A DNA stretch of 64,000 bases, taken from Sediminibacterium roseum. GTDB taxonomy: Bacteria > Bacteroidota > Bacteroidia > Chitinophagales > Chitinophagaceae. The stretch is from positions 464,646-528,645 of the forward strand of contig NZ_JAACJS010000002.1 in assembly GCF_009939005.1 (NCBI RefSeq), read 5' to 3'. Position numbers and translations under genes: made by a program. The notes below the pieces were generated by a model, which was not told the DNA's origin, did no database searches, and saw nothing but the letters and a program-made list of their open reading frames with translations. Below, piece by piece: positions 45,862 through 56,155 of this stretch. Position 1 is the stretch's first letter, and each line of letters opens with the position of its first letter.

Positions 45862-45956
45862 GGTAATAGGAGTTGTGTTTTGTTAATGATGAGACTTTGT
45901 AAGTTAAAAAAATATTTCTTTAATACCCGCCATTTCTTCCCGGGAAATTTTATGAA

Positions 45957-46832
45957 CTATTTGCCAAACCCCTGCTTCTGCAACCATTGTATACAAAGAG
46001 CGGGCCAGCGGTTGAGCACAGGATCGGCAACGGCCATGCCGAACCCATGGCCACCATGATCGAACACCCAAAGTGAAGCAGGTACTTTGTTTTTCTTTAA
46101 AGCCTCATAAAAAACAACACTGTTTAAAAGCGGAACCGTTTTATCGTCGTCGGCATGGATCAGTAATACGGGAGGGGTTTGCGGTGTGATGCGTTTGTCG
46201 GTCGATAACGCGGCTACCATTGATTCTTCGGGGGTGGGCCCCAGTAACATATTGCGGCTTCCCCGGTGGGCAAAGCTGGTATCCATTGTAATAACGGGGT
46301 AAACAAGGATGGAGAACGATGGGCGCGTGCTGATCCTGTTGAGCGGGTCCGCGGCGTTCGCGTCTGCAGGTTTGTAAATGGTAGTGAGCATGGAGGCCAG
46401 GTGCCCGCCTGCAGAAAACCCCATCACGCCTGTTTTGTCTGCATCGATGTGAAACTCGTCCGCCTTGCTCCGGATGATGCGGATAGCGGTGGTTACATCA
46501 TTGTATTGATCCGGAAAACGATGGCCCTCCTGTTTCGCATTGTTGAGCCGGTATTTCAGCACAAACACATCGATCCCGTTCTCATTGAAGAACCGGGCAG
46601 GCAATGTGCCTTCTTTTTCCCAGGCGAGATGGGTATAGCCACCGCCCGGGCAAACCAGCACACAGGTTTTTTTGAGCGAAGGATTGGCCGAAGGATAATA
46701 GTCCATATACGGAGCGATCGTATCAAACCCTTTGTTTACAATACCTTCTTCCGATGGATACAAAAAGAAGCGCTGCTGCGCATTTGCGCTGAATTGGACG
46801 GCAACACAAAAAACGAGGATGAGTAGGCGCAT
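45957..46832 (-). CDS. exported alpha/beta hydrolase (acetyl-esterase type)
   Basis: A 291-residue esterase from the ATG at 46832 (MRLLILVFCVAVQFSANAQ signal). An oxyanion-loop segment VCPGGGYTHL, the nucleophile elbow GFSAGGHLASM, the acid in HADDDKTVP and the His in FDHGGHGFG complete an alpha/beta-hydrolase triad. Related proteins deacetylate xylan or other carbohydrates. Confidence 0.88.
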   Translation of the reverse strand: MRLLILVFCVAVQFSANAQQRFFLYPSEEGIVNKGFDTIAPYMDYYPSANPSLKKTCVLVCPGGGYTHLAWEKEGTLPARFFNENGIDVFVLKYRLNNAKQEGHRFPDQYNDVTTAIRIIRSKADEFHIDADKTGVMGFSAGGHLASMLTTIYKPADANAADPLNRISTRPSFSILVYPVITMDTSFAHRGSRNMLLGPTPEESMVAALSTDKRITPQTPPVLLIHADDDKTVPLLNSVVFYEALKKNKVPASLWVFDHGGHGFGMAVADPVLNRWPALCIQWLQKQGFGK

Positions 46833-46933
46833 AGGTGTATTTTTAAAGAGACGAGGGCAGGAACAGGACACGGGATACCTTAATTGCAGGCTCCCTGCAT
46901 CTTTTCCTGCTTTCCTTTTTTTGACTTTTACGA

Positions 46934-48781
46934 TCAGTTAGATTCGAGCAACGCGATCTTTCCATCCATTGTGGATGCCAATACCTGTTTGCCATTGATC
47001 ACGTTCACCGTGTTCACCATGGAGTTATCGATCTTGGCGGTCCATACGCGTTTCAGGGTGCCCGGGTTGATGGCATATACCTGACCGTTCTTGGTTCCAA
47101 AGAATACGAGCCCGTCTTTTTCAATCAGCATTGAAGGCACATGCTCGTAGCCAAAACCGCAATCGAGTTTCCAGGCGGCGCGTTGTTTTTCTTTTGATGT
47201 GGGGAACGCAACGATGGTATCATTCATCGTTTTTCCATAAACAAATTTCCCGTCGGCCGAAATACCGATGGATTCCCTTACGGTTGATTCATTGTTGCGC
47301 CACAATGTTTTGCCGGTGGTAAAATCGATGGCGCTCAGGTAACGGTCGGGCGCAACAACGTAAACAACATCATCGTGTATGACCGGTATGCAGGCGGCGG
47401 GAGAAAAATTCCGGACGGTAGATCCGTTGTTCCATTTCCAAACCATTTTGCCGGTGGCGGCATCCAATGCGTAAAGGTGCCTGTCCCACGCGCCAAAAAC
47501 AAGCGTGTTTTTATAAAGAACAGGTGTGCTCATAACCGGCCCTTCCAGGCCTTCAAAATTCCATATTTCCGTTCCCGTAGAAAGATCTATTGCGCGGAAA
47601 TGGTGATCGCTGCCCCCGATGTATACCGTGTTGCCGGAAATAAGCGGGCAACCCAATACGGCTGCTCCTGTTTTGTATTTCCAGACCTGTTTCCCGTTCG
47701 CAGTATTGAGGCAGTATACGTAGCCGTCGCCCGATCCAAATACCACCTTGTTGTTGCTTACCGCTGGCGATGAAAAAACAGAGCCGTCTGTTGTAAACGA
47801 CCATTGTTTTTTTCCGTTGGAAAGAGACAGGGCATCTACTCTTCCAACCGCGTTCCCAAAGATCACGAGTTTGCTGGTAACTGCGGGCGTAGAGATCACG
47901 TTCGCGTCTGAAGCATAGGTCCATTTTGAACGGACGGACGGGAAGCTGTCGTTCACTTTGTAAGACGGACGCGGAAATGTTTTTGTAAGGTCATATTGAT
48001 GCGGCTCGAGTTTCACGCGCGTCCATGGTTTTTTTGTGGCGATGCCGGGGGTTCTTTCAGAGAAGATCATTGAATCGGTACGAACCTCAACCAGGTTGTA
48101 ACCACCGTATTCCGCTTTTGCGCGCAGGTTAGAGCGGCCCATCACGCCGGGGATCTCTTCAAAATTCAGCGCATGGTTGTTGTGCCCGTGGCCGCAGAGG
48201 ATGGCCAGGGTATTGTGTTGTTTGAGGCGATCGATGGCTTCGTACCAGTTGTCGAGCGCATTGTCGATGGGATAGTGATTGAGAAAGACAACGGGCTCTT
48301 TCGGATCGATCTTTTTCAGTTCTTTATCCAGCCAGTTCACCGCATCGCGCGGGATGTGCCCATCGCTCATGCGCACAAAAGGGCCGGAGGCGCAGCCCAG
48401 GAAATGGATCCCGTTGTATTCGAAATTGAATTTATCGTACCCGAAAACGTTGCCAAACGTTACGCCGCCGCTTTCGCTCCAGCCACTGTCGTGGTTACCG
48501 GGGATGATGTAGTATTTTACTTTGAGTCCGTCGAGGATCTCTTTGGCGAGCCTTATCTCGGCATCGGTGCCCAGTTCGGTGATGTCGCCGGTGATCACCA
48601 CAAAAGCGATATCGTTCATGGCATTGATATCGGCAACGGTCCTGCGCAGATCCTCTTCCTGCGTACCGCCCGGCGCGCTGATGTGTGTGTCTGAAATAAA
48701 GGCAAAACGGAAGGGTTTCCACTGTGCATCGGCACAAAAAACACCGGCAGAGAGGGCCAGCAGCAACATAAATCTTTTCAT
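46934..48781 (-). CDS. metallophosphoesterase fused to PQQ-type beta-propeller
   Basis: A 615-residue exported protein. The signal peptide ends near residue 19. The calcineurin-like phosphoesterase domain (about 25-250) has ISDTHI, ITGDITE, IPGNHDSG and LCGHGHNNH metal motifs. Residues about 300-615 contain PQQ-enzyme/propeller blades (repeated GKxxWxxxT with VYCLNTANGKQVWKYKTG). Such fusions occur in Bacteroidota; the phosphorylated substrate is unknown. Confidence 0.9.
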   Translation of the reverse strand: MKRFMLLLALSAGVFCADAQWKPFRFAFISDTHISAPGGTQEEDLRRTVADINAMNDIAFVVITGDITELGTDAEIRLAKEILDGLKVKYYIIPGNHDSGWSESGGVTFGNVFGYDKFNFEYNGIHFLGCASGPFVRMSDGHIPRDAVNWLDKELKKIDPKEPVVFLNHYPIDNALDNWYEAIDRLKQHNTLAILCGHGHNNHALNFEEIPGVMGRSNLRAKAEYGGYNLVEVRTDSMIFSERTPGIATKKPWTRVKLEPHQYDLTKTFPRPSYKVNDSFPSVRSKWTYASDANVISTPAVTSKLVIFGNAVGRVDALSLSNGKKQWSFTTDGSVFSSPAVSNNKVVFGSGDGYVYCLNTANGKQVWKYKTGAAVLGCPLISGNTVYIGGSDHHFRAIDLSTGTEIWNFEGLEGPVMSTPVLYKNTLVFGAWDRHLYALDAATGKMVWKWNNGSTVRNFSPAACIPVIHDDVVYVVAPDRYLSAIDFTTGKTLWRNNESTVRESIGISADGKFVYGKTMNDTIVAFPTSKEKQRAAWKLDCGFGYEHVPSMLIEKDGLVFFGTKNGQVYAINPGTLKRVWTAKIDNSMVNTVNVINGKQVLASTMDGKIALLESN

Positions 48782-48953
48782 GGCCGGAAGTTAGGAAAAG
48801 TTTCAGTTGGTGGTATGGTTATTGAATTAATGAATGGTGAAGAACCCGGGTGTTCAAATCGTCAACTGATGCGTAACTTGGTGTATGCATACGGCAACCC
48901 ATTTACCACGGGCTGTTGATCATCCAACAAAAATAAATACACATAAACCAGAT

Positions 48954-49313
48954 ATGAAGAAGACAATAGTACTTGGCGCCAGCGATAACCCTTCGCGGTA
49001 TAGTTTTTTGGCAGTAGAGAAACTAAACCGTTATGGGCATCCTGTGGTGGCCATTGGAAAGAAAGAGGGACAGGTAGGTAATACGAAAGTGATCAAAGAA
49101 CGGCCGGATGAAAAGGATGTAGATACGGTTACCTTGTACCTGAACCCGCAATTGCAGAAACAGTATTACGACTATATCTTATCCCTCCACCCAAAGCGCG
49201 TCATCTTTAACCCGGGTACGGAGAACGACGAATTGGCTGCGCTCGCAAAAGAGAACGGGATCCAGCCCGTAGAGGCCTGTACGCTGGTGATGTTGGGCAC
49301 AGGACAGTATTGA
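48954..49313 (+). CDS. CoA-binding (Rossmann) domain protein
   Basis: A 119-residue single-domain protein. It begins MKKTIVLGASDNPSRYSF with the nucleotide-binding GASxxPxR motif; PVVAIGKKEGQVGNT and VIFNPGTENDEL follow as in the succinyl-CoA-ligase-like CoA-binding family. The ATG at 48954 gives the canonical N-terminus; the 23 codons upstream are spurious. Confidence 0.9.
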   Translation: MKKTIVLGASDNPSRYSFLAVEKLNRYGHPVVAIGKKEGQVGNTKVIKERPDEKDVDTVTLYLNPQLQKQYYDYILSLHPKRVIFNPGTENDELAALAKENGIQPVEACTLVMLGTGQY

Positions 49314-49386
49314 GGGGGCCAGCGCTTCGCAAGAAAGATGGCGGACGGTTTACATTCACTCAGCATAAATCAACAGCTTCCTTAAA

Positions 49387-49965
49387 ATGACACAAGCTCC
49401 TTTTACAACGCTTATTCTCATGTGGATCATCTTCGCGGTGGTACACAGTGGGCTGGCATCGGGGCCTGTGGCGAGAAATGTTGGGACAAGGCTGGGAAAA
49501 TATTACCGGCCCCTGTATTCGCTGGCGGTGTTGATCGTGTTGTTGATATTGATCCACTACCATTATGTTGCAACGGGCACTATATTCTGGCACCCGCATT
49601 GGGTTGTTAAGATCATCGCGGCTGTTCTGGTGCTGGCAGCTTTTGCGGCCATTGTTGTTTCGCTTTGGAAGCATGCACTTAATTACAGTGGCCTGGCAAC
49701 ATTACTCGGCATGGAAACTTCGGATGATTTTGAGCGCGATGGATTGCATACCTATGTGAGGCATCCTATGTATACGGGTGTTTTGTTTCTTTTTTGGGGC
49801 GTATTTATCGGTTATCCGTACAGGAACAACCTGGTTAGTGCGGTGTGTTTTACTTTGTACTGTTTTATTGCGATCTATTTTCTCGAGCGGAAATTGATGG
49901 CGCAGTATGGAGAAGATTATAAAGTTTACAGGTTGCGGGTGCCTATGTTGCTGCCGTTTATTTAG
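49387..49965 (+). CDS. isoprenylcysteine carboxyl methyltransferase-family membrane protein
   Basis: A 192-residue protein with about five hydrophobic segments. The family signature is YVRHPMYTGVL (SAM-binding RHPxYxG) and, near the end, ERKLMAQYGEDYKVYR. In bacteria these membrane methyltransferases act on lipids or other small substrates, mostly unidentified. 73 nt after the CoA-binding gene. Confidence 0.88.
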   Translation: MTQAPFTTLILMWIIFAVVHSGLASGPVARNVGTRLGKYYRPLYSLAVLIVLLILIHYHYVATGTIFWHPHWVVKIIAAVLVLAAFAAIVVSLWKHALNYSGLATLLGMETSDDFERDGLHTYVRHPMYTGVLFLFWGVFIGYPYRNNLVSAVCFTLYCFIAIYFLERKLMAQYGEDYKVYRLRVPMLLPFI

Positions 49966-50073
49966 CAGCGGCCCTTTACAAAGTATAAGGCGTTGTATTC
50001 CTGTTATTGTTGCCCGGAGTTAGTTATGTGATAGCATAAGTGGTTATGCGTTTCATCTTTATATTTTCCCTCG

Positions 50074-50655
50074 CTACACTTTTATTTTAGGCCCGGTAAA
50101 ATAAAGCGGCGTAAGGAGTATGCATTCAATTGGCTCACCCGGGGTAAACGGCGAGGATTTTTCAGAATGATCAAAGTCGTTCATGTGGAGAAAGTTATAG
50201 TGCATGCTTTTCTGCATGCTTTTGATCATGTCAGTAGAATCAGTGATTTTTGGTATTCTCGCAAGTATTTCAGTCACGGGCGTGTTCGGGCCAATCGGAG
50301 CGCAATCTCCTGAATTGAATAATACCGGCAGAACAAAGGGTTTATTACTTTTCGTTCCTTTCCATCTACCGCTGGTTGTGCGCAGGGCCGATTGTACAAT
50401 TGTGTCCAGTGCCTGCCATGCGCCCCGGTTGGATTGAATATTACTTATAAATCCATTTGCATCAACATTGAACCTGATAAAAAAACAGCCATCTTCGCAT
50501 TCACGCGCCAATATTTCTTTTCCTGCTGTATAGACATACGCATTCAGGCTACTGTAAATAGCGTTTCTGTTTTCCAATAGCTTTTGCTGACCGATGGTGT
50601 TGATGCTGAAAAGAAGAAATGCGACGAATAGCAAGATCGTTTTACAAAAGTTCAT
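50074..50655 (-). CDS. exported protein with TonB-C-like segment
   Basis: A 193-residue protein from the ATG at 50655, starting a signal peptide (MNFCKTILLFVAFLLFSINT). The segment FFIRFNVDANGFISNIQ followed by ALDTIVQSAL resembles the C-terminal domain of TonB energy transducers, but no TonB membrane helix/Pro-rich spanner is present. Probably periplasmic. A copy of the dispersed palindrome lies 103 nt upstream. Confidence 0.7.
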   Translation of the reverse strand: MNFCKTILLFVAFLLFSINTIGQQKLLENRNAIYSSLNAYVYTAGKEILARECEDGCFFIRFNVDANGFISNIQSNRGAWQALDTIVQSALRTTSGRWKGTKSNKPFVLPVLFNSGDCAPIGPNTPVTEILARIPKITDSTDMIKSMQKSMHYNFLHMNDFDHSEKSSPFTPGEPIECILLTPLYFTGPKIKV

Positions 50656-50758
50656 AGCAGTTGTTTTAAGGGTTAATTGCAATTTAGCTCCGGACGATAA
50701 GTACAATTAGGTACTTGCTGTGGTTTCTATCTTGCTATTTCTTTTGAATCTTCCATAC

Positions 50759-50791
50759 AACTTTTGGAAAGTTCCAAACTTTCCAAAAGTT
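50759..50791. repeat. dispersed palindrome, copy 2
   Basis: AACTTTTGGAAAGTT, spacer CCA, then its reverse complement (15-bp perfect arms). It is followed by AAGCT as in copy 3 and lies 5' of the TonB-C-like gene. Confidence 0.9.
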
Positions 50792-51158
50792 AAGCTAATT
50801 CGAGGTTATTTTGATTCGCCGAAGTGTGTTCACACAAACAAATCAATCCTGAAAATTCGCCGTGGGCAACGCTCGAAGCGTACTACGCGCCGCACTGATT
50901 TTCTATTCATCCATTCAATTACCAATGTAAACAAAAACGCAACAAGTCCCGGCACGGATTTTTGAAGAGTAAGGCATGAACATTGAAATCAGGAAGTCTT
51001 TCAGTTTCATCCGGTCTTTTAAGGGAAGTATAACCTGGGTATCTGCATAGTGCGCCGGGCAGCTGCTTCGGTTCAGAGAACCAAGGCCCAAATGGATGAA
51101 AGCATGAGAATTCATTAATCACCAGCCGGGGAATACCCGCCGCATAAAACAACAACCG
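50792..51158. other. intergenic region without a recognised gene
   Basis: About 370 bp between the palindrome and the NTF2-like gene. Short frames on both strands (50915-51155 minus, 50720-50965 plus) have no recognisable sequence. No RNA gene or terminator was seen. Confidence 0.5.
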
Positions 51159-51509
51159 ATGTCAGACAAAAACAAAGAAACACTTTTACAAGCCAACGCG
51201 TTAATAGCTGCAGGTGATAACGAAGGATTTCTATCCTTTTGTACAGAGGATACGCAGTGGAATTTTGTAGGCGATCAGGTTCTAAGTGGAAAAGAAGCTG
51301 TCCGGCAATGGATGCGTGAAAACTATATAGACCCGCCGGAGTTTAAGGTTGAGCACCTGATCTCGGAAGGCGATTTTGTTACCGCTGTCGGGAAAATTAC
51401 TACGAAAGACAAAGACGGCAAGCCCGTCCAGTCATCCTATTGCGATGTATGGCATTTCCGGGAAGGTGAGATGGCTGGGTTGCAGGCTTTTGTTATCGAA
51501 GACAAATAG
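51159..51509 (+). CDS. NTF2-like/SnoaL-type protein
   Basis: A 116-residue cone-shaped-fold protein. N-terminal helix (LLQANALIAAGDNEGFLSF), TEDTQWNFVGDQVLSGKEAV and a C-terminal strand set CDVWHFREGEMAGLQAF match the NTF2-like superfamily. The family holds isomerases, hydrolases and binding proteins, so no activity can be assigned. Confidence 0.8.
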   Translation: MSDKNKETLLQANALIAAGDNEGFLSFCTEDTQWNFVGDQVLSGKEAVRQWMRENYIDPPEFKVEHLISEGDFVTAVGKITTKDKDGKPVQSSYCDVWHFREGEMAGLQAFVIEDK

Positions 51510-51671
51510 CGGCGACCCTTGCTTGCCTGGTGATCGATTTTAGTTTTTCAATCACGGCAGGGTATGCATAAAACAGTCCTGGAAAGATAGCCTTACAAAT
51601 TCACAATTCCGGGCATGCGATTTTCTATTCAATTTCTATTGCTCTCGCAACTCAGAAACTGTAGATGATTT

Positions 51672-54182
51672 ATGAAAAAAGATGGGTATGTTGTCGTAAA
51701 AGGTGCGCGTGAGCACAACCTCAAAAACGTGTCTGTGGAAATCCCACGGGATGCATTGGTCGTGTTTACAGGTGTATCGGGTTCAGGCAAATCATCCCTT
51801 GCCTTCGGAACTTTGTATGCCGAAGCACAGCGCAGGTACCTTGAATCGGTATCGCCTTATGCGCGGCGCCTGTTCAACCAGATGTCCGTGCCCGAGGTAG
51901 ATTCGATCGAAGGGCTTCCACCAGCGGTTGCATTGCAGCAGCAACGTGGCTCACCGACCACCCGTTCATCCGTGGGCAGCGTTACCACCTTGTCAAACCT
52001 GCTTCGGATGCTGTATTCCCGGGCGGGTGATTATCCCGCAGGGCAGGCTATCCTGTATGCAGAATCTTTTTCACCCAATACACCTGAGGGCGCCTGTCCG
52101 AAATGCCACGGACTCGGCCGGGTTTATGAGGTAACAGAAAAATCAATGGTGCCGGATGATTCTTTATCGATACGCGAACGCGCGATCGCTTCCTGGCCCA
52201 CGGCCTGGCACGGGCAGAACCTGCGCGAGATCCTGGTTACGCTGGGGTATGATGTGGACAAACCCTGGCGCGACCTTCCGAAAAAAGACCGCGACTGGAT
52301 CCTTTTTACCGAGGAGCAACCCGAAGTACCGGTATACGCGGGCTTTAACGCAAAGGAAGTAAAACAGGCGCTCAAGCAGAAAATGGCACCCAGCTATATG
52401 GGAACTTTTACCGGTGCGCGCAAATATGTGATGCAGACCTTTGCCACCACCCAGAGTCAACTCATGAAAAAAAGGGTGGCGCAGTTTATGACAAGCACGG
52501 ACTGCACCCTATGCCAGGGCAAGCGCCTGCGCAAAGAATCGCTGTCTGTAAAATTCGCGGGCCTTGACATCGCAGAACTCTCGCGTGTTCCGTTGAAGAA
52601 GTTAAGCGAACTGTTACATCCTTTTGCACAGAAACAGCAGAGGTCCGTAACACAAAAGGACGCTCACCCGGAAAAGCTCATCGTTACACAGCGTATTGCA
52701 GCCGACATTGCTGAACGTTTACAGGTGTTGCTTGATCTGGGTCTTGGTTATTTAACGCTTGAACGAAGCACGCCTACGCTCTCGCCGGGCGAACTGCAGC
52801 GGTTAAGGTTGGGTACGCAGGTTCATTCCAACCTCTTCGGTGTGGTGTATGTGCTGGACGAACCATCGGCCGGCCTGCACCCCGCAGATACACATGCCTT
52901 GCTTGAAACACTAGAGCTCCTCAAAAAATCAGGCAATTCTATTTTCGTAGTTGAGCATGAACTGGAGGTGATCCGCAAAGCGGAATGGATCGTTGATGTA
53001 GGCCCGGCCGCGGGTGTGGCGGGTGGCGAGATCCTTTATAGCGGGGTGCCGGAAGGATTGCAAAAAATTGCCGCGTCAAAAACAAGGGAATACCTGTTCA
53101 GCAATAAAAGTTTTACGCCTCCCCCGGCCCGGAAGCCCAAAGGATGGCTCACGCTTGAAGGTGTAACCCGCAATAACCTTGCAGGACTTGACGTAAGATT
53201 TCCGTTGGGTGTTTTCACCAGTGTAACCGGAGTTTCAGGTTCGGGAAAATCGAGTCTTGCAGCACAGGCGTTGCCTGAATTTGTAAGTGCACAACTGGGG
53301 CAGTTTATTGAAACGGAAAAAGAGGAAACCGAAGAACTGGAACGTGTTGAAGTTGAGACGACAGGCGGAAAGATCACGGGCGGTATGGAATACATCAAAC
53401 GAATGGTACGCGTGGATCAGAAAGCGATTGGCCGCACGCCCCGCTCCAACCTGGCTACATATACCGGTCTTTTTGATCACGTGCGTAAACTGTTCGCCGA
53501 AACACCGCTCGCCAAGAAGCGAAAATATGATGCAGGCAGGTTTTCTTTCAATGTTGCCAAGGGACGATGCGAGAACTGCAAGGGCGAAGGCTTTGTAATG
53601 GTTGAACTCCTGTTCCTTCCCAGTGTGTATGCACCATGTCCTGTATGCAACGGTGCACGTTACAATGCAAAGACGCTCGAGATTACATACCGCGGTAAGA
53701 ATATTGCCCAGGTACTTGAACTTACCGTTGATGACGCACTCAGCTTTTTTTCAAACGATACAAAAGTAAAATCCGCCCTTTCAGTGCTTCATGAGGTAGG
53801 GCTTGGGTACATCCGGCTGGGCCAGTCGGCAACCGAACTTTCAGGCGGCGAGGCGCAACGCATCAAACTTGCAACGGAACTACAGCGTACACAAAATGGC
53901 CAGACACTTTACATACTTGATGAACCCACCACGGGTCTCCATCCATCTGACGTTGAACGGCTGCTGAAACAGCTCAACCGCCTTGTTGATGCGGGCAATA
54001 CCGTGATCGTGATAGAACACGATATGCATGTTGTGGCGGGCAGCGACTGGGTAATAGACATTGGTCCCGGCGCCGGCGACGAGGGAGGAAAGGTTATTGT
54101 ACAGGGTACACCGCAAGCGGTGTCGAAAAACAGGAACAGTAAAACCGCGCCTTACCTGGCGGATTTTTTGCGCCAGGGATAA
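51672..54182 (+). CDS. UvrA2-like ABC ATPase (excinuclease subunit A paralogue)
   Basis: An 836-residue protein with two UvrA-type ABC modules. Walker A sequences are [13 protein letters not shown] (about residue 35) and [13 protein letters not shown] (about 520); signatures are [12 protein letters not shown] and [12 protein letters not shown]; Walker B regions are [12 protein letters not shown] and [12 protein letters not shown]. Zinc-finger cysteines appear as [16 protein letters not shown] and CENCKGEG...CPVCNGAR. It is about 100 residues shorter than UvrA, in keeping with UvrA2-like proteins linked to DNA-damage or drug tolerance rather than core repair. Confidence 0.9.
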   Translation: MKKDGYVVVKGAREHNLKNVSVEIPRDALVVFTGVSGSGKSSLAFGTLYAEAQRRYLESVSPYARRLFNQMSVPEVDSIEGLPPAVALQQQRGSPTTRSSVGSVTTLSNLLRMLYSRAGDYPAGQAILYAESFSPNTPEGACPKCHGLGRVYEVTEKSMVPDDSLSIRERAIASWPTAWHGQNLREILVTLGYDVDKPWRDLPKKDRDWILFTEEQPEVPVYAGFNAKEVKQALKQKMAPSYMGTFTGARKYVMQTFATTQSQLMKKRVAQFMTSTDCTLCQGKRLRKESLSVKFAGLDIAELSRVPLKKLSELLHPFAQKQQRSVTQKDAHPEKLIVTQRIAADIAERLQVLLDLGLGYLTLERSTPTLSPGELQRLRLGTQVHSNLFGVVYVLDEPSAGLHPADTHALLETLELLKKSGNSIFVVEHELEVIRKAEWIVDVGPAAGVAGGEILYSGVPEGLQKIAASKTREYLFSNKSFTPPPARKPKGWLTLEGVTRNNLAGLDVRFPLGVFTSVTGVSGSGKSSLAAQALPEFVSAQLGQFIETEKEETEELERVEVETTGGKITGGMEYIKRMVRVDQKAIGRTPRSNLATYTGLFDHVRKLFAETPLAKKRKYDAGRFSFNVAKGRCENCKGEGFVMVELLFLPSVYAPCPVCNGARYNAKTLEITYRGKNIAQVLELTVDDALSFFSNDTKVKSALSVLHEVGLGYIRLGQSATELSGGEAQRIKLATELQRTQNGQTLYILDEPTTGLHPSDVERLLKQLNRLVDAGNTVIVIEHDMHVVAGSDWVIDIGPGAGDEGGKVIVQGTPQAVSKNRNSKTAPYLADFLRQG

Positions 54183-54374
54183 CGATTGGTGAATGCCGGT
54201 TGCTTTATCAATATGATCATTATAACAAAGATCATAATCCATAAACGTATCAATCATTTGGTTGCAACGCCCTATCTCTTCTTTCGTTCAAGGAACCGTA
54301 TCGCATAAATTACGATCATTTCGTAACACTACGATTTATTCGTAGAATTTAAAAAACATCCGTAGATTTAAAAC

Positions 54375-54962
54375 ATGAATAGGCTGATCGCATTTTTTTC
54401 GTTGATGATACTTTTTGCAGAAGGAGTATCCGCGCAACTTCCCGCCTATGAATTTCCGGCGCCAGCGGGCTGGGGAAAGGAAACATTCAAGCTTCCGCCA
54501 GGGTTTGCAAAGGAGATTACTTTTAATGGAATCGAGGACATCCGTTTTACACCTGGCTGGTCAAAACAAGGGAATGTACAGTACTGGTCTTATGCTTTTG
54601 TCTGGCTGATCAAAGGTTCCCAATCATTCACGGAGAAAAGCTTGTCTGCATACATGACCGCCTATTACAATGGCATTTATCTCAGCAACCTGGGTCAGAA
54701 ACCAGCCCCTGCCGCCGGCTTTACCTCGTCTGGTTTCCGGCAGGTAAAAACCTCAAACGGCGATCGTGAAACGTTCGAAGGGTTTGTCAAAACTTTAAAT
54801 TTTTTGAGCCACGATCCGCTGGCTTTGCACTTGAGGGTTCATGTGCGAAAAAGCCCGGTCGGCCGCGCTTCAGCGATCCTTTTTGAAATTTCGCCCCAGC
54901 CATACACCCATGCGGTCTGGAAAGAACTGGCTTCTGTGTCCAATGGATTCAGGCTGAAATAA
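54375..54962 (+). CDS. exported protein of unknown function
   Basis: A 195-residue protein with a signal peptide (MNRLIAFFSLMILFAEGVSAQ). The rest is a mixed alpha/beta domain (EITFNGIEDIRFTPGWSK; YWSYAFVWLIKG) not assigned to a family; no metal or catalytic motif seen. Convergent with the outer-membrane protein gene. Confidence 0.75.
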   Translation: MNRLIAFFSLMILFAEGVSAQLPAYEFPAPAGWGKETFKLPPGFAKEITFNGIEDIRFTPGWSKQGNVQYWSYAFVWLIKGSQSFTEKSLSAYMTAYYNGIYLSNLGQKPAPAAGFTSSGFRQVKTSNGDRETFEGFVKTLNFLSHDPLALHLRVHVRKSPVGRASAILFEISPQPYTHAVWKELASVSNGFRLK

Positions 54963-55042
54963 ATATTCCGGGCTTCAACTTTACAACGTTGGAAATTCCA
55001 AAACAATAAAGACACCATTTACCTAACCAATCAGGGCGCGAT

Positions 55043-55795
55043 TTAAAATTGCCATCCCACCGCCCATCCAATAGACAAATAAGAGATCGGCTGCGTAATG
55101 ATTTTTGTTGTATTGGTGATTGTGCCGTTATCATTTTTGGTTGACTGGACATCATTAAACCGCGCGCGGCTCATACACAGATCTACCGTGGCTTTCATAA
55201 AAAGATGATTTTTCGGAATTGATTTGATCGCACCACCGATGGTAAGTGAAAATGCAGGAGCATTTTTAGCGGGCTGGTTAAACGAAAGTGTAGAAGCTCC
55301 GTTGGTGCTTGCTACAAATGTGTTTGGTGTACTGACAGAAGCGAGGCCCAACAGAAAACGGTTTTCAACCAACATTTTGGGTTGCTGTTCCTTGTTTTTT
55401 ATTGTATAAATATTGGTAAGGCCCAGTTGAAAATTATTGATGATCCACCAGCCGGCGATGGAGTTGCTAACCGTATAGCCCGGGTACGATTGGTTGAATG
55501 AGTTGAGGATGGTGGTTTGATCTTGGTGGAATGAGACCCTGTCGTAATTCAAAACCAGCGCCAGCTTTTGGGTTAAGTTATAATCGGCCGTTACACGAAA
55601 CGTACCGCCTGGTTTCGCAAACCCCGATCTGGCGGATGTTGTGTTTTGTGAGGCAAACACGCCAAAAGGAATAGAAAAGCAAGGAGAGATTGACAAAGCG
55701 AGAGGTGTTTTTGGCCCGGATCTGTTTTGCTGCGAGAAAAGATTGCCTGTGCAGAGTAAAAGAAGAAAAATGTAAAAGCAGGCTGTTTTTCTCAT
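55043..55795 (-). CDS. putative outer-membrane beta-barrel protein
   Basis: A 250-residue protein with a signal peptide (MRKTACFYIFLLLLCTGNLFSQ). It has alternating beta strands with aromatic ends (TFRVTADYNLTQKLALVLNYD; YLSIGWAVGWQF as the last strand, ending in Phe), typical of a small 8-strand barrel. No specific family recognised. Copy 3 of the dispersed palindrome lies 48 nt before the start. Confidence 0.75.
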   Translation of the reverse strand: MRKTACFYIFLLLLCTGNLFSQQNRSGPKTPLALSISPCFSIPFGVFASQNTTSARSGFAKPGGTFRVTADYNLTQKLALVLNYDRVSFHQDQTTILNSFNQSYPGYTVSNSIAGWWIINNFQLGLTNIYTIKNKEQQPKMLVENRFLLGLASVSTPNTFVASTNGASTLSFNQPAKNAPAFSLTIGGAIKSIPKNHLFMKATVDLCMSRARFNDVQSTKNDNGTITNTTKIITQPISYLSIGWAVGWQF

Positions 55796-55843
55796 AAAGT
55801 TGGATTGGTATCAGAAATATAATGATTTTTTGAATACGTCTGC

Positions 55844-55877
55844 AACTTTTGGAAAGTTTTAAAACTTTCCAAAAGTT
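55844..55877. repeat. dispersed palindrome, copy 3
   Basis: A perfect 34-bp palindrome (17-bp arms, no spacer) with core AACTTTTGGAAAGTTTT, followed by AAGCT as in copy 2. It lies 5' of the beta-barrel gene. Confidence 0.92.
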
Positions 55878-55947
55878 AAGCTTTGCCGTCGACGTTCAAT
55901 CTTTTATGCGTTAAATACGTGATGATTCTCGAACCCTTTTTCTCCCT

Positions 55948-55987
55948 CCCGGGTAGTTGTTGGTCGCCTGACCAACAACTACCCGGG
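55948..55987. repeat. perfect 18-bp hairpin
   Basis: CCCGGGTAGTTGTTGGTC, loop GCCT, then GACCAACAACTACCCGGG. No T run follows on either side, so it is not a classical terminator. It lies 110 bp from the left end of the IS1595-type element. Confidence 0.9.
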
Positions 55988-56078
55988 ATAATGCATAAGT
56001 ATCAAAAAATCATCAATCCCGGTTTTATTCTCCGCATTCTATCTTAAAAACCAAAACAAAACACGCACGACTGTTCGC

Positions 56079-56097
56079 CGCAAATGTCTCTCGAAGA
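56079..56097. repeat. left half of a hairpin split by the IS (with 8-bp target duplication)
   Basis: Joined to 59105-59116 after removing the element and one target copy (CTCGAAGA, 56090-56097 and 59097-59104), this gives CGCAAA t GTC t CTC-GAA-GAG GAC TTTGCG. The stem has two single-base bulges on the left arm. An intact relative is at 62292-62322. Confidence 0.75.
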
Positions 56098-56155
56098 GGT
56101 ATCGAATCACCTAAAGGGAGTATATAGAATAATAAGTTAGTTATTTTATTAAAAA

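Noticed and set aside
45515-45886. Highly repetitive FFGAAFLAAFF-type frame opposite the H1-like gene
   Set aside because: It is the reverse complement of the Lys/Ala repeats. It mimics a transmembrane protein but has no independent support.
50915-51155. Two overlapping short minus-strand frames upstream of the NTF2-like gene
   Set aside because: Two frames over the same bases with no protein-like character in either.
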